Assembly (NCBI RefSeq): GCF_910578445.1 | Contig: NZ_CAJTQC010000008.1 | Span: forward strand, 1-64,000 | Direction of reading: 5' to 3' | Length of the DNA: 64,000 nucleotides | DNA from: an uncultured Duncaniella sp. | GTDB lineage: Bacteria > Bacteroidota > Bacteroidia > Bacteroidales > Muribaculaceae | Shown: positions 16,943 to 25,818 of the stretch, in pieces | How the letters are laid out: every line of letters begins with the position of its first letter | Numbering within the stretch: position 1 is the first letter of the stretch | Notes under the pieces: model-generated | Databases searched by the model: none | Seen by the model: only the letters and a program-made list of their open reading frames with translations | Told to the model about the DNA's origin: nothing | Position numbers and translations under genes: made by a program

Positions 16943-18274
16943 ATGTCAAAGAAGATTGCAGTCATTACTTTGGGTTGCTCCAAAAATCTTGTAGATTCGG
17001 AGCGCCTGATGAGAATGCTTGCTGATGTCGGTTATGAAGTTGCCGATGCTGCTTCAGATGAATTTATCGGTAGCGACGGCGAAAAAATAGTTGTTATTAA
17101 TACTTGTGGGTTCATTGGCGACGCAAAAGAGGAGTCGGTAAATGAAATCCTTGCATGGTGTGAGGCTAAAAATGAAGGAGAGATTGATGCTCTCTATGTC
17201 ATGGGCTGCCTTTCGCAACGTTATGCCGATGAGCTTCCGGCTGAAATCCCGGAGGTCGACCGCTGGTATGGGAAGACCGACTGGACCAATCTGGTTACAG
17301 ATCTTGTCAACCGTGCGCCCGGCAGTGCGCCATATGACCGTATCATCACCACTCCACGCCATCATGCCTATCTTAAAATTGCGGAAGGGTGTAACCGTTT
17401 CTGCTCGTTTTGCGCCATTCCTCTCATAACAGGTCATTATAAGTCGCGTCCTGTCGAGGAAATTGTCGATGAAGTCAGGATGCTTGTGGGCAGAGGTGTC
17501 AAGGAATTCAATGTCATCGCTCAGGACCTGACTAACTATGGCAAGGATTTATACGGTCAAGTTGAGATAGCCCGTCTGGTTGATGAAATCGCCAAGGTTG
17601 ATGGAGTGGAATGGATACGTCTGCACTATGCCTACCCGAAAGATTTTCCGATGGAGCTGCTTGATGTTATGGCTCGCCATAGCAACGTATGCAAGTATCT
17701 TGACATAGCCTTGCAGCATATTTCCGACAATGTCCTTGAAAATATGCGCCGTCATATCACAGGAAAGGAAACGCGTGAATTGCTGGCCGAGATTCGTCGT
17801 CGTGTCCCCGGAATACATATCCGCACTACTCTGATGGTCGGATTTCCCGGAGAAGGAGAAAAGGAATTCGAGGAACTTGTCGAATTTGTCCGTGAACAGC
17901 GTTTCGAAAGAATGGGTGCTTTTGCTTACTGCGAGGAGGAAGACACTTATGGTGCGAAGACTTTTTCCGATGATATTCCTGACGAAGTGAAACAGGACCG
18001 TCTTTCGCGTCTGATGGCCGAGCAGGAGGAAATATCGCTCTCGATTCAGGAGTCAAAGATTGGAATGGAGATGAAGGTCGTGATTGATCGTGAAGAAGAT
18101 GAATTCTATGTCGGACGTACCCAATTTGATTCGCCCGAGGTCGATCCTGAGGTTCTTATCCATAAGACAGCCCCATTGAAAAAGGGAGAGTTCTACAATG
18201 TCAGGATTCTTTCTGCACTTCCGTTCGAGCTTATGGCAGAGCCGATTACTGATAACGAAACGACATTCAATTAA
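16943..18274 (+). CDS. rimO: Ribosomal protein uS12 methylthiotransferase RimO
   Basis: A 443-residue radical-SAM methylthiotransferase that methylthiolates an aspartate of ribosomal protein S12. The N-terminal UPF0004 cluster cysteines are C12 (T-L-G-C-S-K-N), C55 (N-T-C-G-F) and C89 (M-G-C-L-S-Q-R). The radical-SAM triad is C150, C154 and C157 (CNRFCSFC). A TRAM domain occupies roughly the last 70 residues. V-D-S-E-R-L-M and the S-Q-R-Y motif fit RimO better than MiaB. It lies between ftsY and the isochorismate synthase gene with 5-6 base gaps, so it is co-transcribed. Confidence 0.96.
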   Translation: MSKKIAVITLGCSKNLVDSERLMRMLADVGYEVADAASDEFIGSDGEKIVVINTCGFIGDAKEESVNEILAWCEAKNEGEIDALYVMGCLSQRYADELPAEIPEVDRWYGKTDWTNLVTDLVNRAPGSAPYDRIITTPRHHAYLKIAEGCNRFCSFCAIPLITGHYKSRPVEEIVDEVRMLVGRGVKEFNVIAQDLTNYGKDLYGQVEIARLVDEIAKVDGVEWIRLHYAYPKDFPMELLDVMARHSNVCKYLDIALQHISDNVLENMRRHITGKETRELLAEIRRRVPGIHIRTTLMVGFPGEGEKEFEELVEFVREQRFERMGAFAYCEEEDTYGAKTFSDDIPDEVKQDRLSRLMAEQEEISLSIQESKIGMEMKVVIDREEDEFYVGRTQFDSPEVDPEVLIHKTAPLKKGEFYNVRILSALPFELMAEPITDNETTFN

Positions 18275-18279
18275 CCGAC

Positions 18280-19455
18280 ATGAAAATTGACGAACTGACA
18301 AGGGAGGCGGTGTCTGCATGTTTGAGCCGTAGAATCCCTTTTGTTCTTTATGCCCTTCCCGGTGATGACCGGCTGGCGTTTTACGCATCGCCTGTGGGCG
18401 AGACAGGAATGTCGCCGGCATTTGTCGATGATTCGACCGATTGTTTCTTCATAAACTTTTTTGATAATGATGAGGCTTATACATCCGGAGTGAAGTTTTC
18501 GCTTGATGCCGGGACGCTGGTTCAGCTGTGCAAGGCCAAGGATTTCAAGCAGCCTCTTGCTGAGATACGTCCGCGTGTGTCGCCAACGTTTCGGGCAAGT
18601 TATCATGAAGCGTTTTCACGCATAATCCCGCGTCTGAAGGCGGAGGGAGGGAAGACTGTATTGTCGCGTCACCGCACGATCTTCACAAAACGGTCGCCCA
18701 TCGATATGGTCATTGATTATTTCGGCCTGACGGATTCGACGTTCCGCTACTTGTCATATACACCTGAGACCGGTGTCTGGTTCGGGTCAACTCCTGAGCT
18801 TCTGCTTGAAAGTGATGCCGAAAGCCGAGAGGTCAGGACAATGGCTCTCGCCGGCACTCGGCCTACCGATGACAGCGAGCCGTGGGATGAAAAGAATCTC
18901 TACGAACAGTCAATCGTTACCGATTTCATCGCTGAGACTTTGAAAAAAGAAGGCCTTGACGTGGCAATAGACGATTTGTCAGAGAGACGTTTCCTTAATA
19001 TAAAGCATTTGTGCACGGAAATCACTGCGCGTGGCGACATTGATGTCATCGATCTGATGCAGGAACTTAGCCCGACTCCGGCAGTTGCAGGCTATCCTCG
19101 CGATGAAGCTCTTGAGGAAATCAGCCGCTACGAGACTCATCGCAGGAATTGCTACGGAGGTTATGTCGGGGTCAGGATTAATGGCAATTATCATGCTTAC
19201 GTAAACCTTCGCTGTTGTTTCATGGCCCCTGCCGTCTTTGTGCTTGACGGACAAATTTCGGGATGGCTATGTAATCTTTATGCCGGAGGTGGAATTGTGG
19301 CCGATTCGATAGAAGAGGATGAGTGGAATGAAACGAACGCGAAAACCGAAGTGCTTGCCACTGTTCTCTCGGGTCGAGATGGCTCGTCGGCTGTTGAGGG
19401 AATGATGCTGAATTCAGGTAGCATAGAAATGCTTGACGCTCCGATGGCATTCTGA
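18280..19455 (+). CDS. menF: Isochorismate synthase (chorismate-binding enzyme)
   Basis: This 391-residue protein has the chorismate-utilising catalytic domain: F-G-S-T-P-E-L-L-L near 170, M-A-L-A-G-T-R-P then L-Y-E-Q-S-I-V-T-D-F-I, L-S-P-T-P-A-V-A-G-Y-P, H-R-R-N-C-Y-G-G-Y-V-G-V and the C-terminal Y-A-G-G-G-I-V-A-D-S motif. The A-G-T-R-P region and overall length fit isochorismate synthase (MenF/EntC), the first step from chorismate to menaquinone. menD is not adjacent, so anthranilate or aminodeoxychorismate synthase-like roles are less likely but not excluded. It starts 5 bases after rimO. Confidence 0.8.
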   Translation: MKIDELTREAVSACLSRRIPFVLYALPGDDRLAFYASPVGETGMSPAFVDDSTDCFFINFFDNDEAYTSGVKFSLDAGTLVQLCKAKDFKQPLAEIRPRVSPTFRASYHEAFSRIIPRLKAEGGKTVLSRHRTIFTKRSPIDMVIDYFGLTDSTFRYLSYTPETGVWFGSTPELLLESDAESREVRTMALAGTRPTDDSEPWDEKNLYEQSIVTDFIAETLKKEGLDVAIDDLSERRFLNIKHLCTEITARGDIDVIDLMQELSPTPAVAGYPRDEALEEISRYETHRRNCYGGYVGVRINGNYHAYVNLRCCFMAPAVFVLDGQISGWLCNLYAGGGIVADSIEEDEWNETNAKTEVLATVLSGRDGSSAVEGMMLNSGSIEMLDAPMAF

Positions 19456-19509
19456 AACAACTGCCGCAAATAAACAAGTCTTTGCACAATCAACCAATCA
19501 AGGATTGCA

Positions 19510-20883
19510 ATGAAAAAAGGATCTCCAGTCATTATAATAATTGTAGCTGTGGCTATAGTGGCCATAATGTCGCTGCTCCCTCTGTCAGAGTGGAGTGGAG
19601 GTCGTATTAAGGATTTCAGTCTCGTCAGCGACATAATGAAAGAGGTCGGGATAATGGAAGGTGCGCCGTCCTACGAGACAACCGAGGACATTGACCCGGC
19701 TCTTATTCAGGCTCAGACCGAAAATGAACCTATCGACATTTCTCATGATAAAGGTGAGCCGATTGATACGATTATTTCTCCTGTGAAACCCTCAAGAGTA
19801 GGTGAACTTGTCAAGATTGAGGATTACACGACTCTCGGAGTAGGTATGTCCAATTTCAAGGCGGCTCTCGGAGAGGGTGGTCTTGCGCGTGTCGCCGTTG
19901 TTGGCGACAGCTATATCGAAGGTGATATTTTCACTCAGGATCTCAGAGCGCTTCTTCAGGAAGCATATGGAGGCGAGGGGGTAGGATATGTAAATATGCA
20001 CACAAACTTCCCCGGTTTCCGGCGGTCTGTAAAGCAAAGTGGCGATGGCTGGAAAACTTTCACCGCAAACAAGAAGATCGACAGAGAATATATTGACATC
20101 GCCGAACAGTATTCGACTCCTACCGGAACGGCAAAGTCGCTCTATGAAGGAACTTCTGCTTTTCCGCAAACCAAATCGTGGTCTCGTTCCAGATTTCTGT
20201 TTATATCTCCCGATGATGTGACAATCAGTGTTAAAACTGATGATTCTGAATGGGAGGAACGCAATATATCAGGTTCGCCGTCCGTTCAATGTCTGGAAGT
20301 GGGCGGTCCTGTCTCCAAGTTCGGCATAAAGACTTCCGCCACCTCTCTGATCGGTTTTGGAGTCTGGCTTGACGGCTCGACCGGAGTGAGCGTCGACTGT
20401 ATGTCATCAAGAGGATTTTCAGGTATAACGCTCACAAAGGTCAACCCGGACCTTTCAAGAGAAATGGCTGAATATATTGACTATGACCTTATCATCCTTG
20501 AATTCGGGATAAATGCAATGAGTGCCAAGCAGAAGGACTACAGCATATATTGCTCTCGCATGGTCGATGTGATAAATCATGTCAGGCTGTGTTATCCTGA
20601 TGCTGATATCCTGCTTATGGGTGTAGGTGACAGAGGAGAGAAAGTCGGGTCGCAGGTGAAATCAATGTCGACAGCTTCGGCTATGATCAGCGCACAGCGC
20701 GATGCCGCACGTCGCGCACACTGTCTCTTCTGGGACACCAGAGAGGCAATGGGTGGTGAAAATGCAGTGGTCGAGTGGAGCGGGACAGGATTTATTAATA
20801 AAGACTACATCCACCTGACACATAAGGGTGGTGCACGTCTGGCCCGAGAACTTTTTAATGCTATACAATCAGATTTGAAATGA
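19510..20883 (+). CDS. SGNH/GDSL-family hydrolase, membrane-anchored (envelope O-acetylation)
   Basis: A 457-residue protein with one N-terminal membrane anchor (about 7-25) and a periplasmic SGNH esterase domain. The nucleophile block is V-V-G-D-S-Y-I-E-G-D (Ser134), the oxyanion Asn is in F-G-I-N-A-M-S (Asn335), and the final D-x-x-H is D432/H435 in K-D-Y-I-H-L-T-H-K-G. A roughly 190-residue insert separates the first two blocks and is likely a carbohydrate-binding-type beta domain. It overlaps the second SGNH gene by 4 bases and an MBOAT gene follows. This resembles AlgJ/AlgX or PatB systems, in which MBOAT passes acetyl groups across the membrane to an SGNH transferase. The acceptor polymer is unknown. 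Confidence 0.85.
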   Translation: MKKGSPVIIIIVAVAIVAIMSLLPLSEWSGGRIKDFSLVSDIMKEVGIMEGAPSYETTEDIDPALIQAQTENEPIDISHDKGEPIDTIISPVKPSRVGELVKIEDYTTLGVGMSNFKAALGEGGLARVAVVGDSYIEGDIFTQDLRALLQEAYGGEGVGYVNMHTNFPGFRRSVKQSGDGWKTFTANKKIDREYIDIAEQYSTPTGTAKSLYEGTSAFPQTKSWSRSRFLFISPDDVTISVKTDDSEWEERNISGSPSVQCLEVGGPVSKFGIKTSATSLIGFGVWLDGSTGVSVDCMSSRGFSGITLTKVNPDLSREMAEYIDYDLIILEFGINAMSAKQKDYSIYCSRMVDVINHVRLCYPDADILLMGVGDRGEKVGSQVKSMSTASAMISAQRDAARRAHCLFWDTREAMGGENAVVEWSGTGFINKDYIHLTHKGGARLARELFNAIQSDLK

Positions 20884-22229
20884 CTTCGTATAATAAAATA
20901 ATATCTGCTTTTACATCACTGGTTTTACCTGCGTTTGTTTATGCACAGACTCCGCTGCCTGATAACAGCGGTGATGAGGCCGCTGAAGACATTCAAAAAG
21001 AAATGCGGGAAGATATGGTCGTTATTCCCGACGAGGCTAATGACATTGATATTCCAATTCCGTCATTCATCAAACGTAATGCCAACCACATTATATATAA
21101 TGGTGCGGACTGGACCGGACTTCGCAAAGCATTTGAACTGAGCAATGAGTCTCCGGTGTCGATTGTGCATATCGGCGACAGCCATGTGCAGGCCGACATT
21201 AACACGTCGACAATCAGGGAACTTCTGCAATATGATTTCGGAAATGCAGGTCGTGGGCTTGTTTCGCCGTTGAAAATATGTGGGACAAATCAGCCTACCG
21301 ATTATGTGTTTCAAAGCAGCAATTCATGGAAGACTGTGAAATTGATGAACACATCATGGATGCAGACCGTAGGCTTTACAGGAACTTCCATCCGTCCTGC
21401 AAGTTCTACAAGTGAACTTACAATCGGGACAAAGGATACTGACGATTATAATCCGTTTTCATCGACGACCATTTTCCATAATGGAAAACTATCCATCAAG
21501 GAAGTGACGGATGCCGATGGCAATAAGCTGGATTTCAGGGCTATTCCATCGCGTGACTATACTCAGATTGTTTTGTCGTCGCTTGCGACTAAAATTAATG
21601 TTAAATTTGCATCAGCCGGTGACCTTACGCTCTATGGGGCGTCTCTCTCCGGCGAACGTCCGGGGGTGTTCTATCACTCTATCGGAAATAATGGTGCTAC
21701 GTTCGATTCTTATAACCGAATCGGGTCTGTCGGATTGGGGATAAATCCGCTGCATCCAAATCTTGTCATCATTTCTTTGGGTACAAATGAGGCATTCGGC
21801 CGTCAGGATATTGCCCGTTTCAAACGTTCGATAGATTTACTTGTCAGCAATGTGCGTCAGGCTAATCCTGATGCGTTGATTTTGTTGACCACCCCGATGG
21901 AATGCCACCGCAGTGTGGTCACAAAAAAGAAGGTACGTGTCAGGAGAAAAGGGCGAAAAGGTTATCGCACGGTGACACGCACCAACAAAACATATGCGGT
22001 CAACATGAACATTGCCCCTCTCAGAAAGGCCATACTTGACTATGGAAAGGCTAATGGGGTGGCTGTCTATGACTGGTATGATGTTGCTGGTGGTAGCGGC
22101 GCAAGTACTTCATGGATTAACTCCGATTTGTTTGCCAAGGACAGAGTGCATCATACCCATAAGGGCTATAACCTTGAGGGACGTCTGATTTATGATGCAA
22201 TCATGGATGCTCTCAGAAGCCAGAATTGA
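20880..22229 (+). CDS. SGNH/GDSL-family hydrolase, secreted (envelope O-acetylation)
   Basis: A 449-residue paralogue-like partner of the upstream gene. It has a signal peptide (about 1-22, ending V-Y-A-Q) and the full catalytic set: I-G-D-S-H-V-Q-A-D (Ser101), S-L-G-T-N-E-A-F-G, and D421/H424 in K-D-R-V-H-H-T-H-K-G. A basic stretch near 345-365 (K-K-K-V-R-V-R-R-K-G-R-K-G) interrupts the domain and could contact an anionic polymer. Translational coupling (ATGA) with the first SGNH gene and a following MBOAT gene suggests one O-acyl transfer machine. Which SGNH protein is the transferase and which the esterase cannot be told. Confidence 0.85.
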   Translation: MTSYNKIISAFTSLVLPAFVYAQTPLPDNSGDEAAEDIQKEMREDMVVIPDEANDIDIPIPSFIKRNANHIIYNGADWTGLRKAFELSNESPVSIVHIGDSHVQADINTSTIRELLQYDFGNAGRGLVSPLKICGTNQPTDYVFQSSNSWKTVKLMNTSWMQTVGFTGTSIRPASSTSELTIGTKDTDDYNPFSSTTIFHNGKLSIKEVTDADGNKLDFRAIPSRDYTQIVLSSLATKINVKFASAGDLTLYGASLSGERPGVFYHSIGNNGATFDSYNRIGSVGLGINPLHPNLVIISLGTNEAFGRQDIARFKRSIDLLVSNVRQANPDALILLTTPMECHRSVVTKKKVRVRRKGRKGYRTVTRTNKTYAVNMNIAPLRKAILDYGKANGVAVYDWYDVAGGSGASTSWINSDLFAKDRVHHTHKGYNLEGRLIYDAIMDALRSQN

Positions 22230-22290
22230 AAGTGACGGATCGAGATTCATCGTTTAATTTATATTAAAAACTTTAACACCCTCTTGGAAA

Positions 22291-23889
22291 TTGGAAGCAT
22301 TAGCTGAATTCTTTTTCGGGCTTGCGGCCAAAGCCACAACAATGCTTGAAGCTGTAAATATCGACATTGATAGACTGGTGGACGTGTTGCGGTATGACCC
22401 GCATCAGCCTTTGATGTTCAACACGGGACTATTTATGCTTCTCTTCGTGGCCTTCATGATTTTGTTTTGGATTGTGAAGGGAGTCCGTGTTTTGAAGATG
22501 GCATTGGTCATTCTTTTTTCGATATATTTCTATTATAAGTCATCGGGAATCTGTTGTCTGATTCTTCTGGGTGTGTGCGTCAGTGACTATGTGCTTGGTC
22601 TGCTCATGGAACAGGCTGATAAGCGCGGCTTCCTTTCGGCTAAAAAACTGATTGTAGGTGTAAATGTCGTGGTCAATGTCGGAATGCTTGCTTATTTTAA
22701 ATATTTCCATCTCATTCTCGACACGCTTTCTAATTTCTTTACAATCAATGGCGGTTTTGAGTCACTCCTGCTGCCGGCCGGTATCTCGTTTTTCACTTTC
22801 CGCTCCATAAGCTACATCGTCGACCTTTACCGTGGCCAGCTAAGTGCATGCCATAGTCTTTTCGACTATGTGTTTTTTCTCACATTTTTCCCGCCTTTGC
22901 TTGCAGGCCCGGTTGTGAGGGCTAAGGACTTTCTTCCGCAGATTAAAGGCAATCCGATTGTGACACGGGCGATGACGTCGGAGGGTGTCTATCTTATCAT
23001 GACCGGCCTTGTGAAAAAGGTTGTGATTGCCGATTTTATCAGTGGAAATTTCGTCGACCGCGTGTTTGATAATCCGGCTCTCTACAGCGGATTTGAAAAC
23101 ATGATGGCCACTTTGGGCTTTACCGTCCAGCTTTATTGTGATTTCTCCGGCTACAGTGATATGGCGATCGGCATTGCACTGTTGATAGGCTATCGCTTCC
23201 TCGAAAATTTCAATGCTCCGTTTAAAGCCCAGAACCCTACGGAGTTCTGGCATCGCTGGCATATATCGCTTTCAACATGGCTGCGCGATTACCTTTATAT
23301 CCCATTGGGAGGAAACCGGTGTTCGCGTTCGCGCATGTATTTCAATCAGTTTGCGACAATGGTGATAGGAGGCTTGTGGCATGGTGCTTCATGGATGTAT
23401 GTGATTTGGGGAGCGCTTCATGGAGGTCTCTTGGTTATCCATAAATTCTTACGCAGGGTTTTTCCGTTGACAGTCTCACGCACAGTGGTCACTGAGGCCG
23501 GTGAAGTAGTCGTTGTGGATTCCGGCTTGTCATCTTCTCCTTGGATCAAGGGATTCAACATGATTCTTACTTTTGTGATTATTTCGGTGACTTTCATGTT
23601 TTTCCGTGCCCCTTCGCTCGAAGATGTCGGTATGATGTGGCATCAGATTCTGTTTGATTTCCATCTGTCGGTGGCTCCCCAGTTTGTGGCAGGCTATCTC
23701 AACATTGTCTTACTGATAGCCGGAGCTTACCTGATTCACATCACACCATCCCGGTTGACCAATAGGCCGAGAGTGCTGTTCGAGAATGCACCTGTCATTG
23801 TTCAGGCTGTAATTCTTGCCATAGTGATTCTCGTTGTGATTCAGGTACGTCAGAGCGATATTGTCCCATTCATATACCTGCAATATTGA
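22291..23889 (+). CDS. MBOAT-family membrane O-acyltransferase (AlgI/DltB/PatA-like)
   Basis: This 532-residue polytopic protein has about 11-12 membrane segments. It carries the MBOAT signatures W-H-R-W-H-I-S-L-S-T-W-L-R-D-Y-L-Y-I-P-L-G-G and G-G-L-W-H-G-A-S-W, with the presumed catalytic His364. The family moves acyl groups from a cytoplasmic donor, usually acetyl-CoA, towards extracytoplasmic acceptors. The start is taken as TTG at 22291. The next in-frame ATG is at 22342 and would also leave the first membrane segment whole. It is 61 bases after the second SGNH gene, completing the SGNH-SGNH-MBOAT set. Confidence 0.92.
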   Translation: MEALAEFFFGLAAKATTMLEAVNIDIDRLVDVLRYDPHQPLMFNTGLFMLLFVAFMILFWIVKGVRVLKMALVILFSIYFYYKSSGICCLILLGVCVSDYVLGLLMEQADKRGFLSAKKLIVGVNVVVNVGMLAYFKYFHLILDTLSNFFTINGGFESLLLPAGISFFTFRSISYIVDLYRGQLSACHSLFDYVFFLTFFPPLLAGPVVRAKDFLPQIKGNPIVTRAMTSEGVYLIMTGLVKKVVIADFISGNFVDRVFDNPALYSGFENMMATLGFTVQLYCDFSGYSDMAIGIALLIGYRFLENFNAPFKAQNPTEFWHRWHISLSTWLRDYLYIPLGGNRCSRSRMYFNQFATMVIGGLWHGASWMYVIWGALHGGLLVIHKFLRRVFPLTVSRTVVTEAGEVVVVDSGLSSSPWIKGFNMILTFVIISVTFMFFRAPSLEDVGMMWHQILFDFHLSVAPQFVAGYLNIVLLIAGAYLIHITPSRLTNRPRVLFENAPVIVQAVILAIVILVVIQVRQSDIVPFIYLQY

Positions 23890-24018
23890 TACTTTGATGA
23901 GGAGAGAGGCTTGTCGCCGTATTGTGATATTTATGGTTGTAATGCCCCTGTCCTGTATGTGTGGCGGCAAGTGCCGGAAATAATGTTTTAGGGGAGGAGT
24001 GGTATTTTAGTGATTTTT

Positions 24019-24052
24019 TTTGAACGTACTTTAAAAAAAATCGTTAACTTTG
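24019..24052 (+). promoter_or_regulatory. Promoter of the DUF4301 gene
   Basis: TAACTTTG (24045-24052) is an exact -7 box. TTTG at 24019-24022 is a possible -33 element with a 22-base spacer. Confidence 0.6.
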
Positions 24053-24089
24053 GGTTGAAATAATTTAAACACTTAAAAATGCAATTACC

Positions 24090-25613
24090 ATGCTAAGACC
24101 CGAAGATCTTGAACTCCTGAAAAACAAAGGAATAAGCGAAGCCGAAGTCGAATCACAGCTTCAGCGCTTCGTGACAGGATTCCCTTACCTTAAAATCAAT
24201 GATGCCGCCCGAGTGGGAGCAGGCATATTCCGTCTTGATGACGAAGAAATCGATGCAGCTCTCGAGCGTTGGAGTGAATACCTCGAACATGGAGGAGAAG
24301 TCTGCAAGTTTGTCCCTGCATCCGGTGCGGCTTCCCGAATGTTTAAAGCGTTGTTTGAATATGTCGACGGTGGAACTGATGAGCTTAAAGAAGGCAGTCC
24401 GGTTGCAAAACTGATTGCCGATATTGATAAGCTTCCGTTCTTGCCGGAACTTCGTGAGACAGTGAGCCGACTTTATAATAAATCTCTTGATGAGCTCCTT
24501 GCTGAAGGCCGTAACCGGGACATCATTGCTGCCATAGTAAACCCCGAGGGCATGAACTACGGAGGCCTTCCAAAAGGTTTGTTGAAATTCCATACCTATC
24601 CTGAAGGTTCTCGCACCCCGATTGAGGAGCATCTGACCGAAGGAGCACAGACCGCTGCCAACTCAAAGGGTATTGTCAACCTTCATTTCACGGTTTCTGC
24701 AAATCATCGCAAACTATTTGAAGAGAAACTTGCCGAAGTGATTCCTGCGACTGAGGAACGTACCGGTGTGAAATTCAATGTGACAATGAGCGAGCAGAAG
24801 CCGTCGACTGACACAATTGCTGTGAACCCCGACAATACTCCTTTCATGGAGAATGGCCAGTTGCTTTTCCGTCCCGGAGGTCATGGCGCGTTGATTCAGA
24901 ATCTCAACGATATGGAGTCGGCTGTGGTTTTCATCAAGAATATTGACAATGTAGTGCCTGATTCAAAGCGCGGAGATACAATTCGCTTTAAGGAGGTGCT
25001 CGGCGGACTTCTGCTTCAGGTTCATGACCAGATTGAAGAAGACCTTCTTGCCATTGATGAAAAGATTTATACCAAGGAGGATATCAAGCGCATGCTCGAC
25101 TATCTCAACAACGTGTTGAACGTGCGTGACGCCAAGCTTGAAAGCATGGACGACGACAGCGTCGTAGCCTATATCCGCGAGAAGCTTGACAGGCCTTTGC
25201 GTGTATGTGGCATGGTGAAGAATGAAGGTGAGCCCGGCGGCGGCCCGTTCATTGCCTACAATACTGACGGATCTACTTCTCCGCAGATTCTTGAGAGCAA
25301 TCAGGTTGATCCCAACAATGAAGAATATCAGAAGATGATGGCATCTGCCACTCATTTCAATCCGGTCGATCTCGTATGCTATATAAAGGACATACATGGA
25401 AAGAAGTTCAATCTGCCCGAATATGTCGATCCTGCGACCGGTTTCATCTCGTCGAAGTCAAGTCATGGAAAGGAACTTCGGGCTATGGAGCTTCCCGGGC
25501 TTTGGAACGGAGCGATGAGCGACTGGAATACCGTATTTGTTGAAGTGCCGATTTCGACCTTTAATCCTGTCAAGACAGTCAACGATCTTCTTCGTCCCGC
25601 ACACCAGCAGTAA
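24090..25613 (+). CDS. DUF4301 family protein
   Basis: A 507-residue soluble protein with no signal peptide or membrane segment. It matches the DUF4301 family of Bacteroidetes throughout: L-R-P-E-D-L-E-L-L at the N-terminus, F-V-P-A-S-G-A-A-S-R-M-F-K near 75, P-K-G-L-L-K-F-H-T-Y near 155, F-R-P-G-G-H-G-A-L-I near 260 and N-E-G-E-P-G-G-G-P-F near 380. The P-A-S-G-A-A-S-R-M and R-P-G-G-H-G-A-L stretches look like the nucleotide-binding loops of sugar-phosphate nucleotidylyltransferases, so a nucleotide-sugar-related role is possible, but this is inference. It has its own promoter and a terminator downstream. Confidence 0.85.
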   Translation: MLRPEDLELLKNKGISEAEVESQLQRFVTGFPYLKINDAARVGAGIFRLDDEEIDAALERWSEYLEHGGEVCKFVPASGAASRMFKALFEYVDGGTDELKEGSPVAKLIADIDKLPFLPELRETVSRLYNKSLDELLAEGRNRDIIAAIVNPEGMNYGGLPKGLLKFHTYPEGSRTPIEEHLTEGAQTAANSKGIVNLHFTVSANHRKLFEEKLAEVIPATEERTGVKFNVTMSEQKPSTDTIAVNPDNTPFMENGQLLFRPGGHGALIQNLNDMESAVVFIKNIDNVVPDSKRGDTIRFKEVLGGLLLQVHDQIEEDLLAIDEKIYTKEDIKRMLDYLNNVLNVRDAKLESMDDDSVVAYIREKLDRPLRVCGMVKNEGEPGGGPFIAYNTDGSTSPQILESNQVDPNNEEYQKMMASATHFNPVDLVCYIKDIHGKKFNLPEYVDPATGFISSKSSHGKELRAMELPGLWNGAMSDWNTVFVEVPISTFNPVKTVNDLLRPAHQQ

Positions 25614-25693
25614 AACGGAGCTGTTTTTGACCGGATCTGACAGGAATCCGCAGCTGCTCCACTGAGTATATCGATATGAAATAGGTTTAAATG

Positions 25694-25751
25694 GTATCTG
25701 TCGTCTTTTTAGACTTCTGAAGAGGTGACAGATACTTTTTTATGGCCATCA
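25694..25751 (+). terminator. Intrinsic terminator after the DUF4301 gene
   Basis: GTATCTGTC (25694-25702) pairs with GACAGATAC (25737-25745), followed directly by TTTTTT. A small GTCT/AGAC hairpin lies inside the loop. Confidence 0.85.
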
Positions 25752-25818
25752 TAAACACAAAGAACCTTTTTCATGTGTTATACTATCATAATTTATTATG
25801 TAATGAAACGTCGTCACG

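Noticed and set aside
23911..23978. Possible terminator after the MBOAT gene
   Set aside because: The 9-bp stem has a G-U pair, a loop of some 45 bases and no T-tract.
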